DNA from: Zunongwangia sp. ESRF-bin46
Lineage (GTDB): Bacteria > Bacteroidota > Bacteroidia > Flavobacteriales > Flavobacteriaceae
Assembly: GCA_002631855.1 (NCBI GenBank)
Contig: NTLF01000020.1
Coordinates: 342,996 to 406,995 of the forward strand
Direction of reading: 5' to 3'
Length of the DNA: 64,000 nt
The position numbers and the translations under genes are program-made. This document shows positions 43,182 through 52,748 of the stretch, in pieces. Below the pieces are notes generated by a model. The model was not told the origin of the DNA, did no database searches, and worked only from the letters and a program-made list of their open reading frames with translations. How positions within the stretch are numbered: position 1 is the first letter of the stretch; each line of letters starts with the position of its first letter.

Positions 43182-44222
43182 ATGAAGTTTTTAAAAGAAT
43201 TATTGAATGATTATTATAAATCTCCAAGTACCTTTCAAGCAAGTAGATATTGGAAGAAATATGAAGATAAAATTATAGAGGAAATAAAAAAAGCAGATTT
43301 AAATAAATTAAGAAGTGGTGTTTATTCAGTTTTTGCCACTTTTGGTTTTAGTGAATACATATATAGTCCTAAAGTAAAAATGCCGTTATATTTAAAGTTG
43401 TTAAAAAAAATAAAACCTTCAAGGCATATAGTGACTCACCCAGATTTACCCTACTCGTTGAAGCTTAAAGATATTAGGGAGATGGCATATATGAATTGTG
43501 TCAACCAAGGGAAATTAACAAATACGAAATCAATTGCAAAAATAGAAACTAGTGATTATGGTAGCCCTATTGATTTATTTCAATTGGAAGGTAAAAACTA
43601 TACAATGCAATTTTTTAGTTATTATATAAGACTTTGCTATTTTAATGGAGTTACAAAATTAAAGGGAGATGAGGTAATTGTAGAATTAGGTTCTGGGTCT
43701 GGGTTTCAAATAGAAATATTAAAAAAAATATATCCAGATTTGACCATATTGTGTTTTGATTTACCTTATATTCTACTATTAGGTGAAAATTACCTTTGCA
43801 ATGCTTTAGGTAATAATACAATTGTGAAATCTAATAAAACAATAAAATGGGAATCACTTGACAAAATTGAAAAAGGCAAAGTACATATGCTTGGGAATTG
43901 GAAATTTCCCTTGTTAAAAGATTATAAATTTGATATTTTTTGGAATGCAGCGAGTTTTGGAGAAATGGAGCCTGATATCGTTAGAAACTATCTCAGCTAT
44001 ATATTGCAATCTTGCAATATTATATATTTATTACAAGCGAGAAAAGGAAAAGAGAGTACATCTGAAGAAGGTGTAGTTACTCCAATAAAATTTGAAGATT
44101 ATGATTCTATGTTGCAAAATTATAAGTTATTGGATAAAAATGATGCGTTTCAAGCACATCGAAGATTATCACAAAGCGGTGGCTATTTTCAAGCAGTTTG
44201 GAAATTGGAGACGCTAAAATAA
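43182..44222 (+). CDS. Putative sugar O-methyltransferase
   Basis: This 346-aa protein matches the putative sugar O-methyltransferase group found in polysaccharide loci: an N-terminal helical region (YYKSPSTFQASRYWKKYED), a SAM-binding motif (DEVIVELGSGSGFQIEILKKI), FWNAASFGEMEPDIVRNYL and a C-terminal AHRRLSQSGGYFQAVWKL. It lies 21 bases after the Wzt gene. It may cap the chain and provide the signal read by the Wzt C-terminal domain; this is inference. From here to about 50970 the DNA is visibly more AT-rich than the genes before. Confidence 0.85.
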   Translation: MKFLKELLNDYYKSPSTFQASRYWKKYEDKIIEEIKKADLNKLRSGVYSVFATFGFSEYIYSPKVKMPLYLKLLKKIKPSRHIVTHPDLPYSLKLKDIREMAYMNCVNQGKLTNTKSIAKIETSDYGSPIDLFQLEGKNYTMQFFSYYIRLCYFNGVTKLKGDEVIVELGSGSGFQIEILKKIYPDLTILCFDLPYILLLGENYLCNALGNNTIVKSNKTIKWESLDKIEKGKVHMLGNWKFPLLKDYKFDIFWNAASFGEMEPDIVRNYLSYILQSCNIIYLLQARKGKESTSEEGVVTPIKFEDYDSMLQNYKLLDKNDAFQAHRRLSQSGGYFQAVWKLETLK

Positions 44223-44238
44223 AATTTACGGAGAATAT

Positions 44239-45240
44239 GTGATGGATTTAAAAAACAAAAATATCCTTATTACAGGTGCTGATGGTTTCATTGGTTCTCA
44301 CCTTGTAGAGTATTTAATATCAAAGGGCTACGCTGTAAAGGCTTTCTGCTTTTATAATTCTTTTAATAGTTGGGGTTGGTTGGATACACTTCCCAAAGAT
44401 ACGTTAGATAAAATTGAAATTTTTACTGGGGACATTAGAGACCCAAATGGCGTTCGCATTGCAATGAAAGATGTGGAAGTGGTGTACCATTTGGCAGCAT
44501 TGATTGCAATTCCTTTTAGCTATCATTCTCCAGATTCTTATATTGATACTAATGTAAAAGGAACTTTAAATATTTTACAAGCTGCACGGGATTTTAATGT
44601 TACACGAGTACTCGTTACTTCTACATCTGAAGTCTATGGTACAGCACAATATGTGCCTATAAATGAGAAGCACCCTAAACAACCGCAATCTCCTTATTCT
44701 GCTTCCAAAATTGGTGCTGATGCTATAGCAGATTCATTTTACAGAAGCTTTGACCTCCCTGTTACAATAGTACGGCCATTTAATACTTTTGGTCCCAGAC
44801 AATCGGCACGGGCTTTCATTCCTACAATCATTTCTCAGTTATTAAACGGTTTTAATGAATTAAAAATGGGCGATCTCAGTCCCACTCGGGATTTATTATT
44901 CGTTAAGGATACGGTACGGGCATTTGAAATGATTGCAAGAACGGACGCGTTGATCGGACAAGAGGTTAATATTGCCACTAATAGCGAAATTAGTATTGAA
45001 GAGGTAGCTAATAAATTAATTGAAAAAATAAACCCTTCTGCTAAAATTATTTTAGACGAAAATAGATTACGTCCTAAGAAGAGTGAGGTATTTAGATTAT
45101 TTGGATCGAATGAAAAATTAATAAACACAACGCAATGGTCGCCTAAATATACTTTTAACGAAGGGCTTGAAAATACAATAGATTGGTTTTCAAATAAAGA
45201 AAATTTGAAAAAATATAAAGCGGAAATTTATAATATCTAA
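44239..45240 (+). CDS. legB: NAD-dependent 4,6-dehydratase, LegB-like
   Basis: This is a short-chain dehydrogenase acting on a nucleotide-activated GlcNAc. GADGFIGSHLVEYL is the NAD site, the Tyr-Lys pair is in SPYSASKIGADAIADSFY, and RPFNTFGPRQSARAFIPTII and NIATNSEISIEEVANKLIE are characteristic of LegB-type enzymes, which start legionaminic acid synthesis from GDP-GlcNAc. It is followed by four genes of the nonulosonate pathway. LegC (aminotransferase) and LegG (hydrolysing epimerase) are not adjacent. Symbol given by similarity to the family. Confidence 0.85.
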   Translation: MMDLKNKNILITGADGFIGSHLVEYLISKGYAVKAFCFYNSFNSWGWLDTLPKDTLDKIEIFTGDIRDPNGVRIAMKDVEVVYHLAALIAIPFSYHSPDSYIDTNVKGTLNILQAARDFNVTRVLVTSTSEVYGTAQYVPINEKHPKQPQSPYSASKIGADAIADSFYRSFDLPVTIVRPFNTFGPRQSARAFIPTIISQLLNGFNELKMGDLSPTRDLLFVKDTVRAFEMIARTDALIGQEVNIATNSEISIEEVANKLIEKINPSAKIILDENRLRPKKSEVFRLFGSNEKLINTTQWSPKYTFNEGLENTIDWFSNKENLKKYKAEIYNI

Positions 45241-45267
45241 GTTAAATTAAAAAGCAACTATTCTAAA

Positions 45268-45906
45268 ATGAATTTTAATAGAAAACTATGTATTGTTGGG
45301 ACAGGGGGGTTTGCTCGTGAGGTTTTGGTACTATCAAAGTTATTATATGAAGAAATTAATATTGATTATCGAGATCAAATAATTTTTTTGGTGAAAGATG
45401 AAGAATACAACGACAAAAAAATACTAGGTGTCCAACAATTAAAGGAATCGGATTTTGATCCTGATAAATTTGAAGTAGCAATAGCGATAGGCAATCCTTC
45501 GTTAAGAAAAAAAATTGTAGAAAAACTACCAAAAAATACTAAATACGCCACCTTGATTCATCCTAATGCAGATATTGGCCTTGCAAATATAATTGGTGAA
45601 GGTTCCATTATTACATCTGGTGTAATCATTACCTGTAATGTAAAAATAGGTATGCACGTCCAATTAAATTTAAATACCACAATAGGTCATGATAATATTA
45701 TTAAAAATTATGTCACTACGGCACCTGCCGTCAATATAAGTGGTAGTTGTTGTATAGGTCAGAATGTTTATTTAGGTACTGGAGCTTTAGTTAGAGAAGA
45801 TATAAATATTGTAAAAAATAGTATTATAGGTATGGGGTCTGTTGTTGTTAAAAACATCGATGAGTCGGGAACCTACGTTGGCAATCCTGCAAAAAAGATA
45901 AAATAA
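45268..45906 (+). CDS. NeuD-family acyltransferase with left-handed beta-helix
   Basis: An N-terminal Rossmann-like part (LCIVGTGGFAREVLVLSK) is followed by hexapeptide repeats (INISGSCCIGQNVYLGTGAL, IGMGSVVVKNI), the beta-helix of NeuD/PglD-type enzymes. In this context it could be the N-acyltransferase of legionaminic acid synthesis (LegH role) or an O-acetyltransferase acting on the finished sugar. It ends with NPAKKIK, typical for the family. Its last base is the first base of the next gene. Confidence 0.88.
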   Translation: MNFNRKLCIVGTGGFAREVLVLSKLLYEEINIDYRDQIIFLVKDEEYNDKKILGVQQLKESDFDPDKFEVAIAIGNPSLRKKIVEKLPKNTKYATLIHPNADIGLANIIGEGSIITSGVIITCNVKIGMHVQLNLNTTIGHDNIIKNYVTTAPAVNISGSCCIGQNVYLGTGALVREDINIVKNSIIGMGSVVVKNIDESGTYVGNPAKKIK

Positions 45907-46751
45907 TGATTTCTACTTGTTTTTGTAGTGTAATACATCCGGGAAATAGTATCTATTTCCCGGATTTCTTAAGATCATTGCAATCACAAACTGATACCAA
46001 TTTTACTCTTCTTCTATTTAACGACGGTGTTAATAATATAGATTTGTATATGGATGAATACAAGTTATCATATAAAATATTTGAAATAATTGGTAGCATT
46101 GCTGAAATACGCTACCACATGCTACAAGAGCTTTTAAGTTCTGAATTTGAGTTTGTTGTTTTTGGCGATACTGATGATTTTTTTCCTGCCAACCGCATCG
46201 CTATAAACAAATTATTGTTGCAAAATAATGATATTGTAATCAATGATCTTTGGATAACAGACACTAAGGGTAAAATCCTAACTGAATCATATTGGAAGAA
46301 CAGGAAGATTTTAAAGTGCCCTATTGCTTATAACTCAATTAAGGATTATAATTTTATTGGACTAGGCAATACAGCCATCAGGACAGAGGTATTGAAAAAT
46401 ATGCCCAATTTTGATGCTACACTTAAAGTAGTAGATTGGTTTCTATTTTCAGTTCTGCTCTATAAAAACAACCTTAAAGTTTTTTTTACCTCAAAAACCC
46501 ATATATTTTACAGGCAACATCATGAAAATTTAATTGGGAGAAAAGAAATAACTTTACCAAAAATTAAAAGTATATGCGCTGTCAAATCTAAACATTACAC
46601 AATGTTAGCTAAAGAAATACCCGAAGTATCAAAAAAAGCTTCTCGTTATGATAGCTTCATAAAAAATAATAATTTCAGCGATATAACATATTTAAATAAT
46701 TACATAACCCAAACCCCCACTCCATTTTGGTGGGAAGAATTTATATTATGA
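45906..46751 (+). CDS. Glycosyltransferase-like protein in the nonulosonate block
   Basis: This 281-aa protein looks like a divergent GT2: SVIHPGNSIYFPDFLRSLQSQ, then an acidic FVVFGDTDDFFPANRIAI corresponding to the DxD region. The usual N-terminal IIPTYN motif is replaced by CFCSVIHPGNS. A short aromatic C-terminus ends TPFWWEEFIL. Acceptor and donor are unknown. It overlaps the NeuB-like gene by 4 bases (ATGA), so translation is coupled. Confidence 0.7.
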   Translation: MISTCFCSVIHPGNSIYFPDFLRSLQSQTDTNFTLLLFNDGVNNIDLYMDEYKLSYKIFEIIGSIAEIRYHMLQELLSSEFEFVVFGDTDDFFPANRIAINKLLLQNNDIVINDLWITDTKGKILTESYWKNRKILKCPIAYNSIKDYNFIGLGNTAIRTEVLKNMPNFDATLKVVDWFLFSVLLYKNNLKVFFTSKTHIFYRQHHENLIGRKEITLPKIKSICAVKSKHYTMLAKEIPEVSKKASRYDSFIKNNNFSDITYLNNYITQTPTPFWWEEFIL

Positions 46752-47803
46752 ATATACAACTAACCCCATCAAGAACGATAAGCAATTATGGTAACCCGTA
46801 TATAATTGCAGAGATAGGAGCCAACCATAACGGAGACATGGAACTGGCAAAAAAAATGATAGATAGTGCCGCTGCTTGTGGATGCGATGCGGTAAAATTT
46901 CAGTCTTGGACTCCAAAATCTTTAATATCAAAAGAGGAATACAATAAAAACCAAAGTTATGACGATTCACCCAAAAAACATTTTGGTTCGTTAGAGGAAA
47001 TGGTAAAGACATACTATTTAAGGCCAGAACAACATAAAGAATTAAATGAATACTGTAAAACTAAAAAAATTGACTTTTGCTCTTCTCCTTTTTCAAATAA
47101 GGAAATAGATTTATTGGTTTCTTTAAACGTGCCTTTTTTAAAAATTGCTTCAATGGATATAAATAATATTCCATTGCTTAAATATGCAGCAGATACACAA
47201 AAGCCCATTGTGCTTTCTACAGGCATGGCCACGCTTGGTGAAATAGAAACAGCAATTCAAACAATTAAGGATATGGGTAATGAACAAATTGTTTTGTTGC
47301 ATTGCATTTCTATTTATCCACCAAAAGATAAAGATGTCCATTTACGTAATATCCAAATGTTACAGCAGTCTTTTCAAGCGCCCATAGGTTTTTCTGACCA
47401 TTCATTTGGTTATGCCATTCCGTTGGCCTCAGTGGCCTTGGGCGCTTGCATTATAGAAAAGCATTTTACCTTAGATAAGGATTTGCCAGGTTGGGATCAC
47501 GAAATATCTGCAAATCCACAAGAAATGAAAGTAATTTGTGAGGGTTCAAAAAAAATACAGGCAGCAATGGGGAACTTTAATCGAACCGTGTCCCAAGCTG
47601 AAGAAGAAAAGAAGTTAAAGTTCAGAAGAAGTATTGTGGCTGCAAATACATTAAAAAAAGGTTCAAAGATTACAGAGTCGGATTTGAAATACAAACGTCC
47701 GGGTACAGGAATTCCACCTAATGAATATATTTCTATAATCGGCAGGACTTTGGCTGTTGATGTGCAAGAAGATTCTATTATTGAAAGAAAAAACTTCACT
47801 TAA
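46748..47803 (+). CDS. N-acetylneuraminate/legionaminate synthase family protein
   Basis: This enzyme condenses PEP with a 6-carbon amino sugar to a nonulosonic acid (NeuB/LegI/PseI family). IIAEIGANHNGDMELAKKMI is the N-terminal motif, and DAVKFQSWTPKSLISKEEY, PIVLSTGMATLGEIETAI and GFSDHSFGYAIPLASVALGA are core motifs. The C-terminal SAF domain (RRSIVAANTLKKGSKITESD) is the antifreeze-like substrate lid. I start at the ATG at 46748; the frame is open to 46727 but that part lies inside the preceding gene. A neighbouring LegB-like gene favours legionaminic acid as product over sialic acid. Confidence 0.93.
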   Translation: MNIQLTPSRTISNYGNPYIIAEIGANHNGDMELAKKMIDSAAACGCDAVKFQSWTPKSLISKEEYNKNQSYDDSPKKHFGSLEEMVKTYYLRPEQHKELNEYCKTKKIDFCSSPFSNKEIDLLVSLNVPFLKIASMDINNIPLLKYAADTQKPIVLSTGMATLGEIETAIQTIKDMGNEQIVLLHCISIYPPKDKDVHLRNIQMLQQSFQAPIGFSDHSFGYAIPLASVALGACIIEKHFTLDKDLPGWDHEISANPQEMKVICEGSKKIQAAMGNFNRTVSQAEEEKKLKFRRSIVAANTLKKGSKITESDLKYKRPGTGIPPNEYISIIGRTLAVDVQEDSIIERKNFT

Positions 47804-47821
47804 TCTTTAAATTTAAAAATA

Positions 47822-48502
47822 ATGATAGCTCTCATACTTGCCAGAAAGGGTTCTAAAGGATTACCTTTAAAGAATAAAAAAATACTCATTGATAAACCCT
47901 TAGTTTTATATACTATTGAAGCTGCACAAAATTCAAGAAAAATAACAAAAATCTATGTTTCAACAGATGATGACGAAATTTTAAAAATTGCAAAAGAGGC
48001 TGGAGTTATAGCTGAAGAGTTAAGACCAGATTTTTTATCAACAGATAATTCTTTAGCAATCGATACCTATCTTTATATGATTGATTATTGGAAAAGCAAA
48101 GGACTTAATGTTAAAGATTTTATTGTGTTACAACCTACATCGCCCCTTAGAACTGCTAAAGACATAGATGAGGCTATTTCCTTATTTGAAAATAAAAAGG
48201 CAGATTCGGTTATCTCATATACAAAAGAGACACACCCTGTTTCTTGGCATAAATATATAAATCAAGACTTAACCATTTCATCTATTTTTGAAGATAAAAT
48301 AGAAAATAGACAAGAAAAAAGACCAACATATTACCCCAATGGCGCAATTTATATATTTAAAACAGAATTATTAAAAAAGAAAAAATATTTTTCAGAAAAA
48401 TCTTTTGCATACGTTATGTCAAGAAAATCATCTGTGGATATTGATGATGATATGGATTTTAAATATGCTGAGTTTCTATTAAAAACAATGTCCAATGGTT
48501 AG
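47822..48502 (+). CDS. CMP-nonulosonate cytidylyltransferase (NeuA/LegF-like)
   Basis: This enzyme activates the nonulosonic acid with CTP for transfer. ILARKGSKGLPLKNKKIL is the nucleotide-binding motif and DDDDEILKIAKEAGV-type and LQPTSPLRTAKDIDEAI segments are typical of acylneuraminate cytidylyltransferases. At 226 aa it lacks the extra C-terminal esterase-like domain of some NeuA proteins. It overlaps the next gene by 8 bases. Confidence 0.93.
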   Translation: MIALILARKGSKGLPLKNKKILIDKPLVLYTIEAAQNSRKITKIYVSTDDDEILKIAKEAGVIAEELRPDFLSTDNSLAIDTYLYMIDYWKSKGLNVKDFIVLQPTSPLRTAKDIDEAISLFENKKADSVISYTKETHPVSWHKYINQDLTISSIFEDKIENRQEKRPTYYPNGAIYIFKTELLKKKKYFSEKSFAYVMSRKSSVDIDDDMDFKYAEFLLKTMSNG

Positions 48503-49517
48503 GAGTAAAGTTTATATAGACAAATTAAATTCCTTTCAAGATATAGTCAAAGCTATTGATTCCTTTGGGATTGGTTTTATTGCTGTCGTTGACCGAAAGA
48601 AAAAACTATTGGGTATTGTTACTGATGGCGATATAAGAAAAGCACTTCTTTTAGGAAAGAAAAAGGTAGAGGATATAATTAATTTTAACCCCTACACGCT
48701 TGATTATAGAACTCCAAAATTAGAAATTATAGAATTTTTAAAAAACAAAAGAAGATTACAAGTTCCTTTGGTTGATGGTAATAATGTATTGACAGATGTC
48801 TTTTTGTTAAATGATTTTCTTAAAGAAGAAAGGCCGAATAAAGTAGTTATAATGGTAGGCGGTCTCGGGTCCCGTCTAGGAAAAATTACAGAAAAAACCC
48901 CTAAACCTATGCTTTTGGTAAAAGGTAAGCCTATTCTTGAATACATCATTAATTCTTTTAAAAATCAGGGATTCACAAATTTTATTTTGTGTGTTAATTA
49001 TAAAAAAGAGATAATCGAGAGCTATTTTAAAAATGGAGAGAACTTAGGTGTTTCAATAACCTATGTACAAGAGAAAAAAAGAATGGGGACCGCCGGGGCT
49101 TTGTCCTTAATTGACCCATCTTTGCTCAAAACCCCATTTTTTGTCGTAAATGGTGATGTTATAAGCACTGTTGATTATGATTTGATATTAGATTTCTTTA
49201 AGAATAATGATGCAACTGCTGTAATGTGCGTAAAGGAAGTGAATGAAACAAATCCATATGCCGAAGTGGAATTTGATAAGGATAATAATTTGGAAAGTCT
49301 AAAAGAAAAACCCACAAAAACGTTCTTTATAAATTTGGGTATTTATTTATTGAGTACAGATGTTGTAGAATTAATCCCCCAGGATAGCTTCTATGATATG
49401 CCACAGCTTTTCCTAAAAGCCAAGGATACTATCAATGGAGTTAAAGTTTGCCGTATGAATGATGACTGGATCGATATAGGGAAACCGCTTGATTTAATGA
49501 AACTAAAAAATGATTAA
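48495..49517 (+). CDS. CBS-domain nucleotidyltransferase (PtmE/LegX-like)
   Basis: Two CBS domains (residues ~10-110: VDRKKKLLGIVTDGDIRKAL and LQVPLVDGNNVLTDVFLL) precede a nucleotidyltransferase domain with GGLGSRLGKITEKTPKPMLLV. The family includes PtmE of Campylobacter, a glucosamine-1-phosphate guanylyltransferase that supplies the GDP-sugar used by LegB. A similar role here fits the LegB-like gene in the same operon. The CBS domains probably bind a nucleotide and regulate it. It overlaps the preceding and following genes by 8 bases each. Confidence 0.88.
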   Translation: MVRSKVYIDKLNSFQDIVKAIDSFGIGFIAVVDRKKKLLGIVTDGDIRKALLLGKKKVEDIINFNPYTLDYRTPKLEIIEFLKNKRRLQVPLVDGNNVLTDVFLLNDFLKEERPNKVVIMVGGLGSRLGKITEKTPKPMLLVKGKPILEYIINSFKNQGFTNFILCVNYKKEIIESYFKNGENLGVSITYVQEKKRMGTAGALSLIDPSLLKTPFFVVNGDVISTVDYDLILDFFKNNDATAVMCVKEVNETNPYAEVEFDKDNNLESLKEKPTKTFFINLGIYLLSTDVVELIPQDSFYDMPQLFLKAKDTINGVKVCRMNDDWIDIGKPLDLMKLKND

Positions 49518-50976
49518 TTCAAGAGAAGGTATACGTGATTTCATACTCGATATTGAGCATAGATTTCCAGTTGATGAATGGGAAATAGATGGATTGTACG
49601 TTTGGCCAATGATAAGATTTCGTCTTTTCTTTTACTTAATGAAAAAAACCGAATACGAAGTTACAGACAAGAAATTTTCACAAAATATTAGTGTGAAAAA
49701 AAATAAATCACTCTTTCTTGAGGTAAGAAGAAAGTTAGGTATAACTGCTTTGATGTATAGAAGTATAAAGTGGCTAAGGCAGCTTCCTACCAAAAAATAC
49801 CTTTTTATTGGGCATAATCATTATCGAGTAAATTATAAAGGGAAAAAATTTAATCGTTTTTTTGATGTATTAATTCAGGATTATAATATAAAAGCTGATT
49901 CATTTTATTTTGAGCCAAGAAAAGGAATTGATAATTTGTATAACTCAGAAATTGTAACAGACTTTAGTATACCCTTAGAAGGCTTTTTGAAATTTAGAAA
50001 ACTTTTTAAAAAAGCTAATTTTAAATTAGAATGTAAAGGGTATGAAGAATACCTTTCTTTTTTAAAATCCTATGAATTCTCAAGTGGATTCGCACCTTTA
50101 TATTCGGTTGAAAAACTCGAAAATTGGTATAATTTGAAGTTTAGAAACAAAATATTGTTTTTTATAAAGGCCTTAAAACGCATTTCGCCTAAACAAATAA
50201 TGATTTTATGTTACTATTCGGAAAACAATATGGCACTGACCTATGCTGCCAACAAGCTCAATATAAAAACTATAGAGATGCAACATGGGCCTCAAACAGA
50301 TGTGCATATGTGTTATGGAAACTGGTCCAAAATAAGTGAAAGCGGTTTTGGAATGCTACCTAGGCACTATTGGTGTTGGGATAATTCGAGCAAAAATACA
50401 ATACATAAATGGGCGTCAAAATCTAAATTATATTCTGTGATTACAATAGGAAACCCATGGGTAAATTATTGGAAAAATAAAGCACAAGAATATAATTATA
50501 ATGGTTTCATTCTTTATTCCTTACAGCCAAAACCTTTGACGTTTGAGATGCTTTTTCCAAAACAATTAGTGTCGATGATAAGATCAGGTAACTTGACTTG
50601 GTTTATAAGGTTACACCCAAGGCAGTTAAAGAATTTAAAAAAAATTAGTTCGTTTCTGAAAAAAAAGAATTTGGATGATAAAATCAATATTATAGATGCC
50701 AGTAATGACCCTTTACCTCAATTGCTCTCTAAAGCAATACTGCATGTCACAAATTTTTCGGGTACTACAATTGAAGCCACGTTAATGAATAAGAAAACGA
50801 TACTGTTACACAAAAACGGTAAACACTCGTTTCAAGAATTTATTGATTCTGGAGAAGCATTTTATCTTGACCCAAATTCAAAAGAATTTAAGAATGAGTT
50901 TAAAACAGTTTTAAAAAACTTAAAAAGAAAAAAAAATAGTGGCGTGAATATATCTCTTCCAAATTTGTTTGCATAA
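49510..50976 (+). CDS. GT-B-like glycosyltransferase, candidate nonulosonate transferase
   Basis: This 488-aa protein has a GT-B pattern: IKTIEMQHGPQTDVHMCYG in the first half and FIRLHPRQLKNL plus LHVTNFSGTTIEATLMNKKTILL in the second, as in capsule transferases and polysialyltransferase-like proteins that resemble UDP-GlcNAc 2-epimerase. The N-terminus is basic and has no membrane helix. As the last gene of the nonulosonate block it may transfer the CMP-activated sugar; this is inferred from position. It overlaps the preceding gene by 8 bases. A hairpin terminator follows about 90 bases after it. Confidence 0.65.
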   Translation: MINSREGIRDFILDIEHRFPVDEWEIDGLYVWPMIRFRLFFYLMKKTEYEVTDKKFSQNISVKKNKSLFLEVRRKLGITALMYRSIKWLRQLPTKKYLFIGHNHYRVNYKGKKFNRFFDVLIQDYNIKADSFYFEPRKGIDNLYNSEIVTDFSIPLEGFLKFRKLFKKANFKLECKGYEEYLSFLKSYEFSSGFAPLYSVEKLENWYNLKFRNKILFFIKALKRISPKQIMILCYYSENNMALTYAANKLNIKTIEMQHGPQTDVHMCYGNWSKISESGFGMLPRHYWCWDNSSKNTIHKWASKSKLYSVITIGNPWVNYWKNKAQEYNYNGFILYSLQPKPLTFEMLFPKQLVSMIRSGNLTWFIRLHPRQLKNLKKISSFLKKKNLDDKINIIDASNDPLPQLLSKAILHVTNFSGTTIEATLMNKKTILLHKNGKHSFQEFIDSGEAFYLDPNSKEFKNEFKTVLKNLKRKKNSGVNISLPNLFA

Positions 50977-51068
50977 GTTTTTAGTTAAAATTTTCAAGAG
51001 TAAGGTTTTTAGCAATTGAAATTTGCACATCCTGTCTATAAACCTGTATCAAACTTGAGTTTTGTATA

Positions 51069-51095
51069 AAAAACGAGTCCCGAAGGACTCGTTTT
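51069..51095. terminator. Bidirectional terminator between the nonulosonate block and a hypothetical gene
   Basis: AAAACGAGTCC and GGACTCGTTTT form a perfect 11-base stem around CGAA, with T-tracts on both strands. Confidence 0.85.
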
Positions 51096-51115
51096 CTTCA
51101 TTAACACCCTGTGGG

Positions 51116-51868
51116 TTATAAAATCTCAATCAACTGCAACGCATTGTGTGCCCCATTATTCAGGGCATATTGCATCCCGTTAACCTCTTGGAAAAATGCT
51201 ACTTTCAAAAAATAGTAACTTTCGCCTGTTCCGGCCGCTGCAGCGGCAGGGGTGAGGGTAACGGTATTGGCAGTCCCGGTAATGGGCACCATAACCTCTG
51301 GGCTCAACTGCAAGTCGTAGCCATCGGGATCACTAAAATCCAGATTTAAAAATCCACTGCTAAAACTTACATGTGTGGCCCCGCCGGGCACAGCAATTTG
51401 TTGGCTGGGGGTTAAATCTGTAATAACCACCTCTCCGGTAACAGTATCAAGCGTATAGTTGCTCAATAACACACTGTCCATATTAGATCGGTTATTAAAA
51501 TTAAACCCTTTTAACCAAGCTCTTCCGTTGGCTGTTGCCATACCGGTGGCCACATTGCGCTGTCCACGTATCGAGGTCAGGTCTTCATTTTTCACCTTGC
51601 TCAATACTTGGGTCAGTCGTGAAGTGACCCGGTTGTCTTTGGCATTGGCCAGCAAGCTGGTAATTGCGTGTCGCAAATGTTTGCCACTACGGGCAACCTC
51701 GCCAAACTCAGTTCCGTTTTCACGTGTTCTGGCAAAAGCAGGATCGCTTGCCATACGGTTTTTACTTACGCCGCCTTTAGTGCGTACCATATAGCCGTCT
51801 TGGCTTTTATAGAAAGTCAACTCATCCAGAGTGCCTTCTATTTTTATAAGGCTTTTAATTCTAGCCAT
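51116..51868 (-). CDS. Conserved protein of unknown function
   Basis: From the ATG at 51868 (MARIKSLIKIEGTLDELTFY) it has 250 residues; the frame is open to 51898 but the upstream part is unlikely. The N-terminus carries KSQDGYMVRTKGGVSKNRM and FARTRENGTEFGEVARSGK, which I believe recur in flavobacterial homologues. No signal peptide or membrane segment is seen. A later part (LNLDFSDPDGYDLQLSPEVM, VTLTPAAAAAGTGESYYFL) is strand-rich. No domain is recognised; a phage-like structural role is possible but unsupported by neighbours. A palindrome-rich leader lies upstream (51911-52007). Confidence 0.6.
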   Translation of the reverse strand: MARIKSLIKIEGTLDELTFYKSQDGYMVRTKGGVSKNRMASDPAFARTRENGTEFGEVARSGKHLRHAITSLLANAKDNRVTSRLTQVLSKVKNEDLTSIRGQRNVATGMATANGRAWLKGFNFNNRSNMDSVLLSNYTLDTVTGEVVITDLTPSQQIAVPGGATHVSFSSGFLNLDFSDPDGYDLQLSPEVMVPITGTANTVTLTPAAAAAGTGESYYFLKVAFFQEVNGMQYALNNGAHNALQLIEIL

Positions 51869-51910
51869 AGTTTTAAAATTTATAATGCCATCGGGCATCG
51901 TTATATAATA

Positions 51911-52007
51911 ATTGAATAACCGTCTTTAAAAGCAATCAAAATCAGCGCGCGTAAGCATGAGCTCCTACTTACAATATTTTTATTCAATCACTTTTTAAAG
52001 AACGGTT
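51911..52007 (-). other. Structured leader-like region upstream of the unknown gene
   Basis: AACCGTCTTTAAA (51918-51930) can pair with TTTAAAGAACGGTT (51994-52007, one bulge). ATTGAAT/ATTCAAT (51911 and 51982) offer an alternative pairing. An inner stem GTAAG/CTTAC (51951/51968) encloses GAGCTC. It lies 43 bases before the start at 51868. Confidence 0.4.
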
Positions 52008-52285
52008 GCAACAAACCTACCACCCTTTATAACCTCTCGCAAGGAGTAGGGTCCGCTGGTGTTTAATTCAATTGATTATAGTTTAAAAATGAAGAAAGGA
52101 TACCAATAACACCTATAAAATCCGTTTTAATACATTGAGTTCCGTTTAAGTACGTTTAAAGCTATTTGTATCGCCTGTTTTTTATGTAGATACAGTATGG
52201 TTTAAGTATAGATGGTGTATGGATAGTGTATGGTAATTGGTAAAAGGATAAAAAGGGACAACAGGTTTTTCAACACCTTGCCTTT

Positions 52286-52331
52286 GTCATGCTGAACTCG
52301 TTTCAGCATCCCGGCCCTATCACCTGAACTC
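52286..52331 (+). repeat. REP-like element, family B (variant)
   Basis: GTCATGCTGAACTCGTTTCA is followed by GCATC. It matches the second half of the doublet at 58198-58265. The sequence after it (CACCTGAACTC) is a partial second unit. Confidence 0.6.
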
Positions 52332-52672
52332 AACCCGCTCTGAAATGAGTTGAAGGTTTTTTCATCAATAGAAAAAATGAATATGTTAAATATTTGGGAT
52401 AGTTTCTATGAAAAAATATAAAATCATTACTTCCGCTCACTTTTGATCATATAATGTCACATATCGTTACCTATCGTTAGGTATTGTCATCTTCTAAAAT
52501 ATATTTTTCTCACATTTATAACCGTCGGCATCGAATCACCCGCAAATCAATGCAAAATGAGGCAAAAAAAATGTCACAACCATTCCCAAACCCTTGTTTT
52601 ATGTTTGTAGTAGTAAAATTAAAGAAGGAGTTGTGTTTTTTAAAGTAAATAGTAGAAGCGCACTAAACTTAG

Positions 52673-52748
52673 TTAAATGTTAAAAACTTTACTAAAATGT
52701 TAATAGTTTTTAAGCAGAATAAAGAAGTAAAATGTTAATTTTAACATT
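52673..52748. promoter_or_regulatory. AAATGTTAA direct repeats and palindrome
   Basis: AAATGTTAA occurs three times between about 52673 and 52740, and the last is part of the 18-base palindrome AATGTTAATTTTAACATT at 52731-52748. This lies 110-185 bases before the gene at 52858. Possible operator; no regulator known. Confidence 0.35.
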
